Shown in pieces: positions 11,501-20,766 of a DNA stretch of 64,000 nt. This stretch comes from Cystobacter ferrugineus. Its GTDB lineage: Bacteria > Myxococcota > Myxococcia > Myxococcales > Myxococcaceae. The notes beneath the pieces are model-generated. The model worked only from the letters and a program-made list of their open reading frames with translations, searched no databases and had not been told where the DNA came from. The stretch spans positions 208,888 to 272,887 of the forward strand of contig NZ_MPIN01000007.1 in NCBI RefSeq assembly GCF_001887355.1, read 5' to 3'. A program made the position numbers and the translations under genes. The first letter of the stretch is position 1. The number at the start of each line of letters is the position of its first letter.

Positions 11501-11724
11501 TAGCTCGTTCCCCGGCGGTCCTTCGCGTTGAAGGTGGCCACCGACACCAGTGACAACACCGAGACCGCCATCAGGAACAGGCCGACGAGGGCCTTGCGGC
11601 CGGGACCCGCCTCGCCGCCACCACCTCCCCGCTGGGCCTTCTTTTCCGCGAGCGCCTTGCGGCGCGTGGCGATCTCCTGCCGCGAAAGGACGGTCTTTTC
11701 CCCTCTGGCCTTCCGTTCCGCCAT
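8593..11724 (-). CDS. ftsK: DNA translocase FtsK
   Basis: About 1043 aa. It has four N-terminal transmembrane helices, a long Ala/Pro/Glu-rich linker (partly coiled coil), then the hexameric dsDNA motor: Walker A GTTGSGKSVAVN near residue 611 and Walker B YIVVIIDELADLMM near residue 825. The C-terminal gamma winged helix (MLQRKMRIGYNRSARMIERM) recognises KOPS/SRS-like sites. The role is chromosome-terminus segregation at the division septum. About 110 residues of acidic, low-complexity sequence sit between Walker A and Walker B, where E. coli FtsK has a much shorter segment. ATG 11724 is chosen; a GTG at 11736 is closer to a GGAG. Confidence 0.93.
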   Translation of the reverse strand: MAERKARGEKTVLSRQEIATRRKALAEKKAQRGGGGGEAGPGRKALVGLFLMAVSVLSLVSVATFNAKDRRGTSYQNAVGPIGHLIADNLRGLLGFWAYLLPLCGLYAAMIVFVGNRERRRWPQMVALVLLTLSGAVLAQLFIGNQPGQAHPPGGFVGATLGGMLVGLFSTVGTIILVTTVCAAALIVGTQYTFLKLCSLAWSGACALGQRVEAAALAFWEQQKEAYKERKERAAQEDEEEAAFLAQIEQEEAELEEAEQLVAEAEAAEAELMAEEALRLARQEEKERLALAKKTAKEAKDAAREARAKAADAPAHVPNIVTAPVPAARPAPGADPVWASFLSPSGAANAVPIAPAVPQPPPADAAKGKRGKAPNIVTGPAMEALAEAPDAEAPAPSPAASALALASPAAIVPAPAAPPAPQAARTPLIVEPKAPPKPTAVVKKKEHEFQFVGGRTSFSLPPMDVLAIEKKERSALDKDAFLTTAEKLRAKLADFGITGEVVEIRPGPVVTMYEFLPGPGIKVSKIAALQDDLAMAMEAMRVRIVAPIPGKGVVGIEVPNRDRETVYLKEIAEQDVFQKASSKLTMCVGKDIEGMPYVFDLAKAPHLLIAGTTGSGKSVAVNSMIMSILLKSTPEEVRFIMVDPKMLELSVYEGIPHLLLPVVTDPKKAALALRWAVEEMERRYQMLSEAGVRNIAGFNKFVETNEAERAARATEAAPRKATAAPKKPKKVLVVDVATPEDAVIEEPTPAAASTGPGVAAPRFDDDEEMREALPESDDAPEQQSAAEADADGDDGMDEAVDAALEAAGESSTPEEEKKEWKKLPYIVVIIDELADLMMVASREVETYVARLAQMARAAGIHLMVATQRPSTDVVTGIIKANFPTRISFMLRSKPDSMTILGTVGAEALLGMGDMLIMPPTSAHLQRVHGAFVSENEIKGAVDHLKAQGKPVYDESILKPRDEDGEGGGGEEDDLSDELYDQALATVSEMKAVSISMLQRKMRIGYNRSARMIERMERDGVVGPADGAKPREVLIRNLGEMAGA

Positions 11725-11914
11725 GACTTTGCTCACACTCTCCGTAGCTGCCTGTAGCAGCCGACGGCCGGAGTGTAGGGAGGGCAGGGGGGCGGTCAAT
11801 TTTCCGGCGGTCCGTCCACGGGCCTTCCCGCATGACTACTTTGGAGCACCGGGACGGGGCGGAGCATGTATCTTGCGCCCCCGCTGCGTATCCTCACCCC
11901 AGGAGTCCTGGATC

Positions 11915-12244
11915 ATGGCCCACACGGACAAGCCCTCCACCAACGAAGACGATTACTTCGCCCAAGAGGAGATCGAGCAGAAGCGCAAGCTGGCCTACCA
12001 GCAGGCCCAGGCCCTGGCCGCCCAGCAGCGCGAGGAACTCAAGAAGCTGCACTTCATGAAGTGCCCCAAGTGCGGCATGGATCTGCACAAGCTCACCAGG
12101 GGTGACGTGGAGATCGACACGTGCTTCAACTGCCACGGCGTCTTCCTGGACGCGGGTGAGCTGGAGCGGCTGCAGAAGCACATGGCGCACGAGAAGGATG
12201 GCCGGTGGATGGGCGCCGTCCTCAACCTCTTCAAGAACAAGTAG
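11915..12244 (+). CDS. Zinc-ribbon protein, zf-TFIIB type
   Basis: 109 aa. A charged N-terminal helix (about residues 10-48, Glu/Lys/Gln-rich) is followed by a TFIIB-like zinc ribbon: CPKCGMDL...IDTCFNCHGVFLDAGELE, with two CxxC pairs as ligands. Proteins with this domain are widespread small zinc proteins with no settled function. The ATG at 11915 has AGGAG at 11901. It lies 23 nt upstream of gatC on the same strand and could share its transcript. Confidence 0.8.
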   Translation: MAHTDKPSTNEDDYFAQEEIEQKRKLAYQQAQALAAQQREELKKLHFMKCPKCGMDLHKLTRGDVEIDTCFNCHGVFLDAGELERLQKHMAHEKDGRWMGAVLNLFKNK

Positions 12245-12267
12245 TCCCGCGCGGGAGCGCCCGGTCC

Positions 12268-12555
12268 ATGAAGCTCTCTGTCGAGCAGGTCCGCCATGTG
12301 GCCACCCTCGCCCGCCTCTCCTTGTCTCCGGGGGAGGAGGAGCGCTATGCCGAGCAGCTCTCCGCCGTGCTCGACGCGGTGGCCCAGTTGCAGGAATTGG
12401 ACGTGAGCGGCGTGGAGCCCACCTCCCATGCCACGCTGGCCGCCTCGCTGTTGCGCGAGGACGAGCCGCGGCCCTCGCTGCCTCCGGACCGGGCGCTGGC
12501 CAACGCGCCCGCCCGGGGAGGCACCAGCTTCGCCGTCCCGAAGATCCTGGAGTGA
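12268..12555 (+). CDS. gatC: Asp-tRNA(Asn)/Glu-tRNA(Gln) amidotransferase subunit C
   Basis: 95 aa, the usual GatC length. It matches the family throughout: [19 protein letters not shown], then [12 protein letters not shown] and the LREDEP motif. GatC tethers GatA to GatB in the GatCAB complex, which amidates mischarged Glu-tRNA(Gln) or Asp-tRNA(Asn). The start ATG 12268 excludes 21 upstream residues that do not match the family. gatA begins 4 nt after the stop. Confidence 0.93.
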   Translation: MKLSVEQVRHVATLARLSLSPGEEERYAEQLSAVLDAVAQLQELDVSGVEPTSHATLAASLLREDEPRPSLPPDRALANAPARGGTSFAVPKILE

Positions 12556-12559
12556 CGCC

Positions 12560-14020
12560 ATGTCGTTGACCGACCTCACCCTCCTGGAGCTGGCGGCGAA
12601 GCTGGCCTCGGGCGAGACCAGTTCCGTGGAAGCGACGCGGGCGTGCCTGGCGCGCATCGCGCAGGTGGACGGGAAGGTGAAGGCCTTCCTGCGGCTGGAC
12701 GAACACGGGGCCCTGGCGGCCGCCGAGGCCAGTGACGCGCGCCGCGCCACGGGCACGCGGCTGGGGCCGCTGGATGGCGTGCCGGTGGCCGTGAAGGACA
12801 TCTTCCTCACCGAGGGGGTGGAGACCACGTGCGCCTCGCGGGTGCTCCAGGGCTTCATTCCCCCCTACGACGCCACGGCGGTGCGGCTGCTCAAGCAGGC
12901 GGGCATGCCGGTGGTGGGCAAGCTCAACCAGGACGAGTTCGCGATGGGCTCGTCCAACGAGTCGAGCGCCTATGGCGCGTGCCACAACCCGTGGGATTTG
13001 ACGCGCACGCCGGGAGGCTCCTCGGGAGGCTCGGCGGCGGCGCTGGCGGCGCGCGAGGTGTTCGGCACGCTGGGCACGGACACGGGCGGCTCCATCCGCC
13101 AGCCGGCGGCGCTCACCAACACCGTGGGCCTCAAGCCCACCTATGGGCGCGTGTCGCGCTACGGCGTCATCGCCTATGCCTCGTCCCTGGACGCGCCCGG
13201 CCCCATGGCGCGCACGGTGGGGGACGTGGCCGCGCTGCTGCAGGTGCTCGCGCGGCATGATCCGCTCGACTCCACGTCGGCGCCGGTGGACGTGCCGGAC
13301 TACTCCGCGGACCTGGAGCACGGGGTGGCGGGGCTGCGCCTGGGCGTGCCGCGCGAGTACTTCGTCGAGGGCATGGATCCAGAGGTGGAGGCGTCGGTGC
13401 GCGCGGCGCTGGCGACCTACGAGAAGCTGGGCGCCACGCTGGTGGACGTGTCCCTGCCCCACACGAAGTACGCGCTGGCCACCTACTACCTCTTGGCTCC
13501 GGCGGAGGCGTCGAGCAACCTGGCGCGCTACGACGGCGTGCGCTACGGCTTCCGGGCGCGCGAGGGCCGGGGGCTCAAGGACATGTACGGCCAGACGCGC
13601 GAGCAGGGCTTTGGCGCCGAGGTGAAGCGCCGCATCATGCTGGGCACCTACGCGCTGTCGGCGGGCTACTACGACGCCTATTACCTGCGGGCCCAGAAGG
13701 TGCGCACGCTCATCCGCGAGGACTTCACGCGCGCCTTCACGCAGGTGGACGCGCTGGTGACGCCCACCTCCCCCGTGCCGGCCTTCAAGCTGGGCGAGAA
13801 GGTGGATGACCCGCTGTCCATGTACCTCATGGACGTGTGCACGTTGCCGTGCAACCTGGCGGGGCTGCCCGGACTGTCCCTGCCGTGCGGTTTCACCAAG
13901 GCGGGCCTGCCCATCGGCCTGCAGCTCATGGGCCGGCCGTTCGACGAGGCGAAGCTGCTGCGCATCGGCCGGGCCTTCGAGCGCGAGCATGACTTCACGC
14001 GCCGCCTGGCGCCTGTTTGA
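12560..14020 (+). CDS. gatA: Asp/Glu-tRNA amidotransferase subunit A
   Basis: 486 aa amidase-signature enzyme. It hydrolyses glutamine and passes ammonia to GatB. The catalytic Ser-cisSer-Lys triad is intact: Lys79 (VAVKDIF), Ser154 (PGGSSGGS) and nucleophile Ser178 ([12 protein letters not shown]), at exactly the positions used by S. aureus GatA. Start ATG 12560 is 4 nt after gatC. gatB starts 20 nt downstream. Full length, no anomalies. Confidence 0.96.
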   Translation: MSLTDLTLLELAAKLASGETSSVEATRACLARIAQVDGKVKAFLRLDEHGALAAAEASDARRATGTRLGPLDGVPVAVKDIFLTEGVETTCASRVLQGFIPPYDATAVRLLKQAGMPVVGKLNQDEFAMGSSNESSAYGACHNPWDLTRTPGGSSGGSAAALAAREVFGTLGTDTGGSIRQPAALTNTVGLKPTYGRVSRYGVIAYASSLDAPGPMARTVGDVAALLQVLARHDPLDSTSAPVDVPDYSADLEHGVAGLRLGVPREYFVEGMDPEVEASVRAALATYEKLGATLVDVSLPHTKYALATYYLLAPAEASSNLARYDGVRYGFRAREGRGLKDMYGQTREQGFGAEVKRRIMLGTYALSAGYYDAYYLRAQKVRTLIREDFTRAFTQVDALVTPTSPVPAFKLGEKVDDPLSMYLMDVCTLPCNLAGLPGLSLPCGFTKAGLPIGLQLMGRPFDEAKLLRIGRAFEREHDFTRRLAPV

Positions 14021-14040
14021 GAACCCTTGTCGGAGACGCC

Positions 14041-15480
14041 ATGCCCCTGAGCGATTTCCAGCCGGTCATCGGGCTCGAGGTCCATGCCCAGCTTCTGACG
14101 CACACGAAGATCTTCTGTGGCTGCTCCACCTCGTTCGGGGCGGCGCCCAACCACCACACGTGCCCCGTGTGCCTCGGCCTGCCCGGGGTGTTGCCGGTGC
14201 TCAACACGCGCGTGGTGGAGTTCGCCATCCGCACGGGCCTGGCGCTCGGGTGCACGGTGAAGAAGACGAGCGTGTGGAGCCGGAAGAACTACTTCTATCC
14301 GGACCTGCCCAAGGGCTATCAGATCACCCAGTTCGATCAGCCCATCTGCGAGTGGGGCCAGCTCGCCATCGACACGCCGGAGGGTGAGAAGATCATCCGC
14401 GTGCGCCGCATCCACATGGAGGAGGACGCGGGCAAGAGCGTGCACGACGCCTCGGCGAGCGAGAGCCTGGTGGACCTCAACCGCGCGGGCGTGCCGCTCC
14501 TGGAGATCGTCAGCGAGCCGGACCTGCGCGGCGCGGACGAGGCGGTGGACTACCTCAAGTCGTTGCGCGACGTGCTGGTGTACCTGGGCGTGAACGACGG
14601 CAACATGGAGGAGGGCTCGTTCCGCTGCGACGCCAACGTGTCGGTGATGCGCAAGGGCGCCACCGTGTACGGCCAGCGCGTGGAGCTCAAGAACATCAAC
14701 TCGTTCCGCTTCGTGAAGCAGGCCATCGAGTACGAGATCTCCCGGCAGGTGGACCTCTTGGAGACGGGCGGGAAGATCGATCAGGAGACGCGGCTGTACG
14801 ACCCGAACCGGGGCGAGACGCGCTCGATGCGCTCGAAGGAGGAGGCGCACGACTACCGCTACTTCCCCGAGCCGGACCTGCCGCCGCTGCACGTGACGGA
14901 CGCGCAGCTCGAGGCGGCGGCCCAGGCGCTGCCGGAGCTGCCGCGGGCGAAGGTGTCGCGCTTCATGAGCCAGTACGGCCTGCCCGCGTACGACGCGAAG
15001 ATCCTCTGCGCCGAGCGCCCGCTCGCGGACTACTTCGAGGCGGTGGCGCAGCACTTCAAGGACTACAAGCGGCTGTCGAACTGGTTCCTCGGCGAGCTGT
15101 TGCGGCTGCTCAAGGACGAGGGTGGCACCGTCACCACGCTGCGCTTCTCGACGGTGCAGTTCGCCCACCTGCTCGCGGCGGTGGAGAAGGGGACCATCTC
15201 GGCGAACGCGGGCAAGGACGTGTTCGGGGAGATGTTCCGCACGGGCAAGGACCCGGAGGCCATCATCGCGGACAAGGGGCTCGCGCAGGTGAGCGACACG
15301 GGCGCCATCGAGGCCGTGGTGGACGACATCCTCGCGAAGAACGCGGGCGAGGTGGAGAAGTACCGGGCGGGCAAGAAGCAGATTTATGGCTTCTTCGTGG
15401 GGCAGGTGATGAAGGCCATGAAGGGCAAGGGCAACCCCGCCCTGGTGAACGACCTGCTCAAGAAGAAGCTGGGCGAGTAA
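14041..15480 (+). CDS. gatB: Asp/Glu-tRNA amidotransferase subunit B
   Basis: 479 aa. GatB phosphorylates the tRNA-bound Glu/Asp and accepts ammonia from GatA. N-terminal cradle domain: [20 protein letters not shown], then [15 protein letters not shown] with zinc-binding Cys pairs, and the [14 protein letters not shown] motif. The C-terminal YqeY-like tail domain binds tRNA. ATG 14041 follows a GGAG; an in-frame ATG 24 nt earlier overlaps the gatA stop and is unlikely. It is last in the gatCAB operon. Confidence 0.96.
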   Translation: MPLSDFQPVIGLEVHAQLLTHTKIFCGCSTSFGAAPNHHTCPVCLGLPGVLPVLNTRVVEFAIRTGLALGCTVKKTSVWSRKNYFYPDLPKGYQITQFDQPICEWGQLAIDTPEGEKIIRVRRIHMEEDAGKSVHDASASESLVDLNRAGVPLLEIVSEPDLRGADEAVDYLKSLRDVLVYLGVNDGNMEEGSFRCDANVSVMRKGATVYGQRVELKNINSFRFVKQAIEYEISRQVDLLETGGKIDQETRLYDPNRGETRSMRSKEEAHDYRYFPEPDLPPLHVTDAQLEAAAQALPELPRAKVSRFMSQYGLPAYDAKILCAERPLADYFEAVAQHFKDYKRLSNWFLGELLRLLKDEGGTVTTLRFSTVQFAHLLAAVEKGTISANAGKDVFGEMFRTGKDPEAIIADKGLAQVSDTGAIEAVVDDILAKNAGEVEKYRAGKKQIYGFFVGQVMKAMKGKGNPALVNDLLKKKLGE

Positions 15481-15575
15481 TCCAGCCAGGGGGGGATGTT
15501 GAGAACCGGACGGGGAACCGTGTTCCGATCCGGACGGTCTTTTCATCTCAAGCTGGATAAACATGAATCTCGGGG

Positions 15576-16343
15576 ATGAGCGCTTTTACCCTCGAGAACT
15601 CGATCGTCCGGAAGATTTGGGGTGATGCCGACGTCATCCTGCTGCTGTTCGCGGGGGCCGCGGCCGAGTACTCCCTGCATCGCTCCGTGGATTGGCTGGC
15701 CTTCACGGGCGCCATCCTGAAGGACCCGATCGGGCGCATCTTCGCGACGGTGGCGTTCGCCCAGGACATCGCCTTCAGCAGCGTCCAGAAGTCCAACGCG
15801 AAGCTGGAGCAGATCAACGCCATCCACAAGGCGGTCGAGCGCAAGCGGGGCATGTCCATGCCGGACTGGGCCCACCGGGATGTCCTGTACCTCGTGCTGG
15901 ACTATTCGGAGCGGGCCTTCACCCTGGTTCACCGGCCACTCACCGCCGAGGAGCAGGAGGGCATCTACCAATACACCCGGAGGATCGGCGAGGGGCTGGG
16001 GATGCGCGGCCTGCCCGCGAACTACCCGGAGTGGCGGCGGCACCGCAACGCGATCGTCTCCGAGAATCTGGTGTACAGCGACTACACCCGGGAGTTGATG
16101 AAGTCGTTCCGGAGGGATCTGGGTCCGTGGCGCTTCCAGTTGCTCCTGCAGGCCCAGGGACTCATCACGCCCGAGCCCGTGCGGGACCTGCTCGGTCTGA
16201 ATCCGCTTCCGGGGCTGAACCAGGCGCTGCAGCTCTACCGGTTCCTGGTGGCGAGCGGCCTGCGGGGCATCATCCAGAAGACGCTCATCCCCCCGGATCA
16301 TCTGTCGGCCGTCCAGGCGCTCGACCTGTCGAGGGCGGCCTGA
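15576..16343 (+). CDS. MpaB/DUF2236-like oxygenase family protein
   Basis: 255 aa. It resembles the ER-bound oxygenase mpaB / rubber oxygenase (latex-clearing protein) domain, formerly DUF2236. Visible family features are a start with a conserved WGD (IVRKIWGDADVILLL), helices with DPIGRIFATVAF, and conserved His/Arg positions (AHRDVLYLV, EWRRHRN). Members with known activity are heme-dependent; I cannot confirm heme binding here. It stands alone about 95 nt after gatB, with a small gap that could hold a promoter. The substrate is unknown. Confidence 0.65.
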   Translation: MSAFTLENSIVRKIWGDADVILLLFAGAAAEYSLHRSVDWLAFTGAILKDPIGRIFATVAFAQDIAFSSVQKSNAKLEQINAIHKAVERKRGMSMPDWAHRDVLYLVLDYSERAFTLVHRPLTAEEQEGIYQYTRRIGEGLGMRGLPANYPEWRRHRNAIVSENLVYSDYTRELMKSFRRDLGPWRFQLLLQAQGLITPEPVRDLLGLNPLPGLNQALQLYRFLVASGLRGIIQKTLIPPDHLSAVQALDLSRAA

Positions 16344-16463
16344 GTCCAGTGGCTCGCCATGTCGCGGTGGTCCGCTGGCTGAGCGGGGCGCCGGGCAGGG
16401 CGCGATGAGGGGCTGTCCGCGTACCTATCCTTGAGGGGCGGTCCGCTTCTCAAGGAGACGCCC

Positions 16464-17012
16464 ATGGATCTCACCCCCGATTGGCACAAGCCGACTCCCC
16501 GGCAAGCCGTTTCCGTTCCCCTCGCCGTGAGCGAGAGTCGCAAGGGACTCTGGGACAAGAGCGCGGCGGCGGGCATCCCCGCCATGCCCTTGTTCGGCGT
16601 GCTGCCCTTGCGCCGGGTCATCCCGCAGGACATCCACTCGCTGCTGGACTACCAGGGGGCGCTGAGCGTGCTGGGCGCGGGGTTGTTGTCCCGCTGTGCC
16701 GTGGCCCGCGCCGCGGGCGTGGTGCTGGGGTGCGCGGGCCTGGGCGTGTCGCTGCTCACCGACTACCGGCTGAGCCTGCGCAAGCTCATCCCCATCGAGG
16801 TGCACGAGTGCATCGACCACGTGTGGAGCCTGAAGGTCATCGCCGCGCCGTTCCTCCTGGGCTATTCGCGCCGGAGCCGGTGGGCCACGGTGGTGAACGT
16901 CGTGGTGGGGGCGAGCACCATCCTCGGCTCGCTCTTCACGGACTACCGGGCTCAGCGCGGCGTGCAGTGGGGCCGGGGGCACGTGACGGACCTCGGCCCC
17001 GTGGGCGGGTGA
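16464..17012 (+). CDS. Hypothetical small membrane protein
   Basis: 182 aa from ATG 16464, with AAGGAG at 16452-16457 as ribosome site. It has three to four hydrophobic stretches (around residues 65-100 and 120-155) and two similar motifs, LLTDYRLSLRK and LFTDYRAQRG, at helix ends, suggesting an internal repeat of a two-helix unit. HECIDHVWSL between them carries a potential metal-binding His/Glu cluster. No recognised family. It ends 7 nt from the stop of the convergent oxygenase. Confidence 0.6.
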   Translation: MDLTPDWHKPTPRQAVSVPLAVSESRKGLWDKSAAAGIPAMPLFGVLPLRRVIPQDIHSLLDYQGALSVLGAGLLSRCAVARAAGVVLGCAGLGVSLLTDYRLSLRKLIPIEVHECIDHVWSLKVIAAPFLLGYSRRSRWATVVNVVVGASTILGSLFTDYRAQRGVQWGRGHVTDLGPVGG

Positions 17013-17019
17013 GCCCGGG

Positions 17020-17982
17020 CTACTTCAGCAGGCCGATCTCCCGCAGACGCTGCTTGAGGAATGCGTCGGCGGTGATGGGCGGCTCGCCCGGCTTGTCCGG
17101 GGTGACGGTGCTCGGCAGCGGTGCGAGCACGCACTCCGGATAGGGGTGGACGAAGAAGGGCATGGAGTAGCGCGTGTTGTCCTCGGCGGGCGAGGGCGGG
17201 TTGACCACGCGGTGGGTGGTGGCGGGGATGACGCCGTTGGTGATGCGGCTGAGCATGTCGCCCGAGTCCACGACGATCTGCCCGCGCAGCGTGTCCACGG
17301 GGATCCACTCGCCGTCGCGGGTGAGGATCTCCAGGCCCGACGCGGTGCCCTCGCACAAGAGGGTGATGAGGTTGATGTCCTCGTGCTCGGCGGCGCGCAC
17401 CGCGCCCGGGACGAACCTGTCCTTGAGGGGCGGGTAGTGGATGACGCGCAGCACGGAGGTGCCGTCCTGGGCCATGTCGCTGAAGGTGGTGCGCTCGATG
17501 CCGAAGTACTCGGCGATGGCTTGCAGCATCACCGCCGCCGCCTCGTCGAGCGCGCGGTAGAGGGCGAGCGTGTTGGCGCGGAAGGAGGGCACTTCCTCGG
17601 GCCAGATGTTGTGGGCGGCGACGGCGGGGCTGCGTGGGTGGCCCGGGGGCAGATCTCGCCCCACGTGCCAGAACTCCTTGAGGTCGCCCACGGTGCGGTT
17701 CTTCGCGTGCTCGCGGCCGAAGGGGGTGTAGCCGCGCTGCCCGCCGAACTCGGGCACGTGGTAGCGCTGCTTGACGGCCTCGGGCTGGCGGAAGAACGCC
17801 TCCACGTCCGCATAGGTGCTCCGGATGAGCCCGTCGTCGATGCCGTGGCCTTCGACGGAGACGAACCCGAACTCCCGGAGGGCTTCTCCGAACACCCGGA
17901 CGAAGCGGGCGCGCTCCTCGGGAGTGCCGGAGCGGTAGTGGGACAGGTCGACGAGGGGAATGCGGCGCGTGGAACGAGACAT
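17020..17982 (-). CDS. Isopenicillin N synthase-like 2-oxoglutarate/Fe(II) oxygenase
   Basis: 320 aa double-stranded beta-helix enzyme of the plant/bacterial 2OG oxygenase family (DIOX_N plus 2OG-FeII_Oxy). DIOX_N: IPLVDLSHYRSGTPEERARF and FGFVSVEGHGID. The iron ligands are visible as the HxD pair in AAEHEDINLITLL and the distal His in PATTHRVVNPP. RYSMPFF carries the Arg/Ser that binds the 2OG carboxylate. The substrate is unknown; such genes in myxobacteria may act in specialised metabolism or nucleobase/GA-like oxidation. It is a single gene, convergent with the membrane protein. Confidence 0.85.
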   Translation of the reverse strand: MSRSTRRIPLVDLSHYRSGTPEERARFVRVFGEALREFGFVSVEGHGIDDGLIRSTYADVEAFFRQPEAVKQRYHVPEFGGQRGYTPFGREHAKNRTVGDLKEFWHVGRDLPPGHPRSPAVAAHNIWPEEVPSFRANTLALYRALDEAAAVMLQAIAEYFGIERTTFSDMAQDGTSVLRVIHYPPLKDRFVPGAVRAAEHEDINLITLLCEGTASGLEILTRDGEWIPVDTLRGQIVVDSGDMLSRITNGVIPATTHRVVNPPSPAEDNTRYSMPFFVHPYPECVLAPLPSTVTPDKPGEPPITADAFLKQRLREIGLLK

Positions 17983-18060
17983 GGCGCGCGCACTCTACGC
18001 GACTCGCCTGGGAGGGCGTGATCCCCAGGGGCCGGACGCGAAGCGGCCAGGCGCCGCGCC

Positions 18061-18426
18061 CTAGAAGATGGCGGCCTCGCAGGTGTTGCTCGGGGCCCGG
18101 TCGTCGCAGCGCGTGATGTTGTCGAGGAAGGCGTCCTTCTTGTCCGCCTGGCAGGTGTCCAGCCGCTGGTAGCACTCCACCTGATCGTCGAGCCGCGCCA
18201 GGTCCTCGGCATCGCACGCGGTCTGGTGTTGCTCGCAGTGAGCCGGATCGAAGGCGGGCAGGGGGGAGTGATCCAGGCAGGGCCGGGCCTTGTGCTCCAC
18301 GGCGGCGTAGACCTCGGCGAGCTCCTGGCAGGTGGAGCCCCGGCACCCGCCGAGGATCGCCACGGTCAGCAGGAGCGGCCAGGCGGGGGAGGGAGGGGCC
18401 GGGCGTGATCCCGGCAGGGGGCCCAT
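18061..18426 (-). CDS. Hypothetical Cys-rich lipoprotein
   Basis: 121 aa from the ATG at 18426, which places a signal peptide ending in the lipobox LGGC directly at the N-terminus; an upstream start at 18522 adds 32 low-complexity residues. The mature protein has eight further Cys in pairs (CRGSTCQE, CEQHQTACD, CYQRLDTC, CDD..NTC), suggesting disulphide-bonded helices. No family recognised. The gene is divergent from rplU with about 226 nt between starts, the only sizable gap here. Confidence 0.6.
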   Translation of the reverse strand: MGPLPGSRPAPPSPAWPLLLTVAILGGCRGSTCQELAEVYAAVEHKARPCLDHSPLPAFDPAHCEQHQTACDAEDLARLDDQVECYQRLDTCQADKKDAFLDNITRCDDRAPSNTCEAAIF

Positions 18427-18652
18427 CGAGGCGTAAGGGCGTGTAGGCTGGGAGGGGGGGCTCGCCCTGGAGGCGGAGGGGGGAGCGGTCTTCACGTCGG
18501 GTATGTGCGCTGATCCCGCCATCTGCCTTGACTCCCCTGGGCTTCTCCCGTAGATCGAGCGCCCTTTGCATATAGGACGGGTTTTTCAGTCGTCCGAAAT
18601 GCTCGCCGGTCTTATACGGGTTGAATCAACCCGGACAACCAGGGGTTCGACG

Positions 18653-18961
18653 ATGTACGCAGTCATTCGCACGGGCGGCAAGCAGTACCGCGTGGCCGAG
18701 GGCGATGTGCTCCGGATCGAGAAGGTCTCGGGGGACGTCGGCGCCGAGGTGACCTTCAACGACGTCCTGTTGCTCGGTGGGTCCGACAGCCCGAAGGTGG
18801 GGCAGCCGACCGTGTCGGGCGCGAAGGTGCTGGGCAAGATTCTCGCCCAGGACAAGCACCGCAAGGTGCTGCACTTCCGCAAGGAGAAGGAGGGCTGGAC
18901 GCGCCGCCGCGGCCACCGTCAGCCCTACACCGAGGTCAAGGTCACCTCCATCTCCGGCTAG
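18653..18961 (+). CDS. rplU: 50S ribosomal protein L21
   Basis: 102 aa, the standard L21 length: [18 protein letters not shown] at the N-terminus and [20 protein letters not shown] at the 23S-binding C-terminus. ATG 18653 is chosen on homology; longer in-frame starts do not match. The upstream 226-nt gap (18427-18652) holds an AT-richer stretch (TTTGCATATAGG near 18565) that may contain the operon promoter. First gene of rplU-rpmA-obgE. Confidence 0.96.
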   Translation: MYAVIRTGGKQYRVAEGDVLRIEKVSGDVGAEVTFNDVLLLGGSDSPKVGQPTVSGAKVLGKILAQDKHRKVLHFRKEKEGWTRRRGHRQPYTEVKVTSISG

Positions 18962-19020
18962 TCCGGAACCCACATCCCGGAGCGCCTGGGGGCGCGCCGG
19001 CAGCCACAGGAATCAGTGTC

Positions 19021-19287
19021 ATGGCACATAAAAAGGGACAGGGTTCTTCCCGCAACGGTCGCGACTCCAATCCGCAGTACCGCGGAGTGAAGGTGTACGC
19101 GGGCGAGACCGTGAGCGCGGGCAGCATCCTCGTGCGTCAGCTCGGAACGGTCATCCACCCGGGCGCCAACGTGAAGCTGGGGCGTGACTACACGCTCTTC
19201 GCCACGGTGGACGGGGTCGTGAAGTACGAGCGTCAGGGACGGGACCGCAAGAAGGTGTCCGTCTATCCGGCCCAGGCGAGCGCCTGA
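19021..19287 (+). CDS. rpmA: 50S ribosomal protein L27
   Basis: 88 aa. The N-terminus [17 protein letters not shown] reaches the peptidyl-transferase centre, followed by the conserved [19 protein letters not shown]. There is no Firmicutes-type cleaved N-terminal extension. It lies 59 nt after rplU in the canonical order. Confidence 0.96.
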   Translation: MAHKKGQGSSRNGRDSNPQYRGVKVYAGETVSAGSILVRQLGTVIHPGANVKLGRDYTLFATVDGVVKYERQGRDRKKVSVYPAQASA

Positions 19288-19421
19288 GTTCAGGCGTCGT
19301 CTGAAGTGGAGGCCCGCGGTTGACGGGTCTCCTGGCTGCCTCGCGAGCGGGTCGCTCCCGGTCCATGCGCCTCTGGGTGCTGGACGTGGAGGCGGCCCGT
19401 TCCGCGTTTCGAGGGTCTGGG

Positions 19422-20762
19422 ATGAAATTCGTTGATGAAGTCCGCATCCAGGTGAAGGCCGGGGACGGAGGTCACGGAGCCGTGTCCTTCCGCCGGGAGA
19501 AGTACATCGACCGTGGTGGCCCCAATGGCGGCGATGGGGGCAATGGCGGCTCGGTCATCTTCCAGGCCGATCCCCAGCTCACCACGCTGCTGGACTACCG
19601 GTACCAGCAGCACCACCGGGCCAAGAACGGCGAAGGCGGCATGGGCAACGACTGCAACGGCCGCTCGGCGGAGGATCTGCTCCTCCGGGTGCCCGTGGGC
19701 ACGCTCATCCGCGACGAGAACACCGGCGAGGTGCTGGCGGACCTCAACGACCCGGGCCAGAAGGTGGTGGTGTGCAAGGGCGGCCGGGGTGGCCTGGGCA
19801 ACATGAACTTCGCCACCTCCACGCGGCAGACGCCGCGCTTCGCCCAGGACGGCACGCCGGGCGAGGAGCGCACGCTGCGCCTGGAGCTCAAGCTGCTGGC
19901 GGACGTGGGGTTGTTGGGCTTTCCCAACGCGGGCAAGAGCACGCTCATCTCCATCGTGAGCCGGGCCCGTCCGAAGATCGCCAACTATCCGTTCACCACG
20001 CTCGTGCCCAACCTGGGCCTGGTCCAGTACAAGGACGGCCTGTCCTTCGTGATGGCGGACATCCCGGGCCTCATCGAGGGCGCCAGCGAGGGCGTGGGCC
20101 TGGGGCACCAGTTCCTGCGGCACGTGGAGCGCTGCAAGGTGCTCATCCACCTGCTGGACATGGGGACCGAGACCGAGGATCGGGATCCGCTGCGCGACTT
20201 CGACACGCTCAACGGGGAGCTGCGCAAGTACAGCGAGGAGCTCTCGCACAAGCCCCAGGTGGTGGCGCTCAACAAGCTGGATCTGCCGCACGCGCTGGAG
20301 CGTCAGGATCCGGTGACGCGCGAGCTGCAACGGCGTGGCATCGCCGTGTTCCCCATCTCCTGCGCCACGGGATTGGGCATGCAGCCGCTGCTGGATGCGG
20401 TGGCCGAGGTGCTCTTCACCGGCCGCACGGACAAGCTGCACGTGGAGCCGCCTCCGGCGCCTCGGGCGGAGAAGAAGGCGGCGGCGAAGAAGGCCCCCGT
20501 CAAGAAGGCGCCCGTGAAGAAGGCCCCCGCCAAGAAGGCGCCCGTGAAGAAGGCGCCCGTGAAGAAGGCGCCCGTGAAGAAGGTGGCGGCGAAGAAGGCC
20601 CCCGCCAAGAAAGCGCCCGTGAAGAAGGTGGCGGCGAAGAAGGCTCCCGCCAAGAAGGCGCCCGTGAAGAAGGCGGCGGCGAAGAAGGCTCCGGCTCGGA
20701 AGACGGCGGCGCGGAGCGCTGCGGGCAAGGCGTCTGGCGCGGCTCGCCGCCGGAGGGCCTGA
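19422..20762 (+). CDS. obgE: Obg/CgtA GTPase with KKAP-repeat tail
   Basis: 446 aa ribosome-assembly and stress GTPase. The glycine-rich Obg fold at the N-terminus ([28 protein letters not shown]) is followed by the G domain: G1 [10 protein letters not shown]3 [11 protein letters not shown]4 NKLD and G5 SCATG. From about residue 350 the tail is almost only Lys, Ala, Pro and Val, with 11 KKAP units, instead of the OCT domain of some Obg proteins. It resembles histone H1-like/AlgP tails and should bind nucleic acid. ATG 19422 is chosen because family homology begins there. Confidence 0.95.
   Translation: MKFVDEVRIQVKAGDGGHGAVSFRREKYIDRGGPNGGDGGNGGSVIFQADPQLTTLLDYRYQQHHRAKNGEGGMGNDCNGRSAEDLLLRVPVGTLIRDENTGEVLADLNDPGQKVVVCKGGRGGLGNMNFATSTRQTPRFAQDGTPGEERTLRLELKLLADVGLLGFPNAGKSTLISIVSRARPKIANYPFTTLVPNLGLVQYKDGLSFVMADIPGLIEGASEGVGLGHQFLRHVERCKVLIHLLDMGTETEDRDPLRDFDTLNGELRKYSEELSHKPQVVALNKLDLPHALERQDPVTRELQRRGIAVFPISCATGLGMQPLLDAVAEVLFTGRTDKLHVEPPPAPRAEKKAAAKKAPVKKAPVKKAPAKKAPVKKAPVKKAPVKKVAAKKAPAKKAPVKKVAAKKAPAKKAPVKKAAAKKAPARKTAARSAAGKASGAARRRRA
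20470..20705 (+). repeat. In-frame tandem repeat encoding KKAP(V/A) units of Obg
   Basis: Imperfect 12-nt tandem repeat (type AAGAAGGCGCCCGTG) encoding successive [10 protein letters not shown] and KKVAA units. Many copies are identical at DNA level, so slippage or recombination could change the tail length between strains. Confidence 0.85.
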
Positions 20763-20766
20763 GGCG

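Noticed and set aside
8584-11553. 989-residue open frame on the + strand opposite ftsK
   Set aside because: Low-complexity Gly/Leu/His-rich shadow of the FtsK gene, which has Walker motifs and domain order on the - strand.
18556-18600. Possible L21 leader regulatory hairpin upstream of rplU
   Set aside because: Only a 5-bp stem (GGACG/CGTCC) with a large loop; not enough to call an RNA element.
20470-20705. Regular short repeats that at first sight could be a CRISPR-like array
   Set aside because: No spacers; the repeat is an in-frame 12-15 nt unit coding for the Obg tail.
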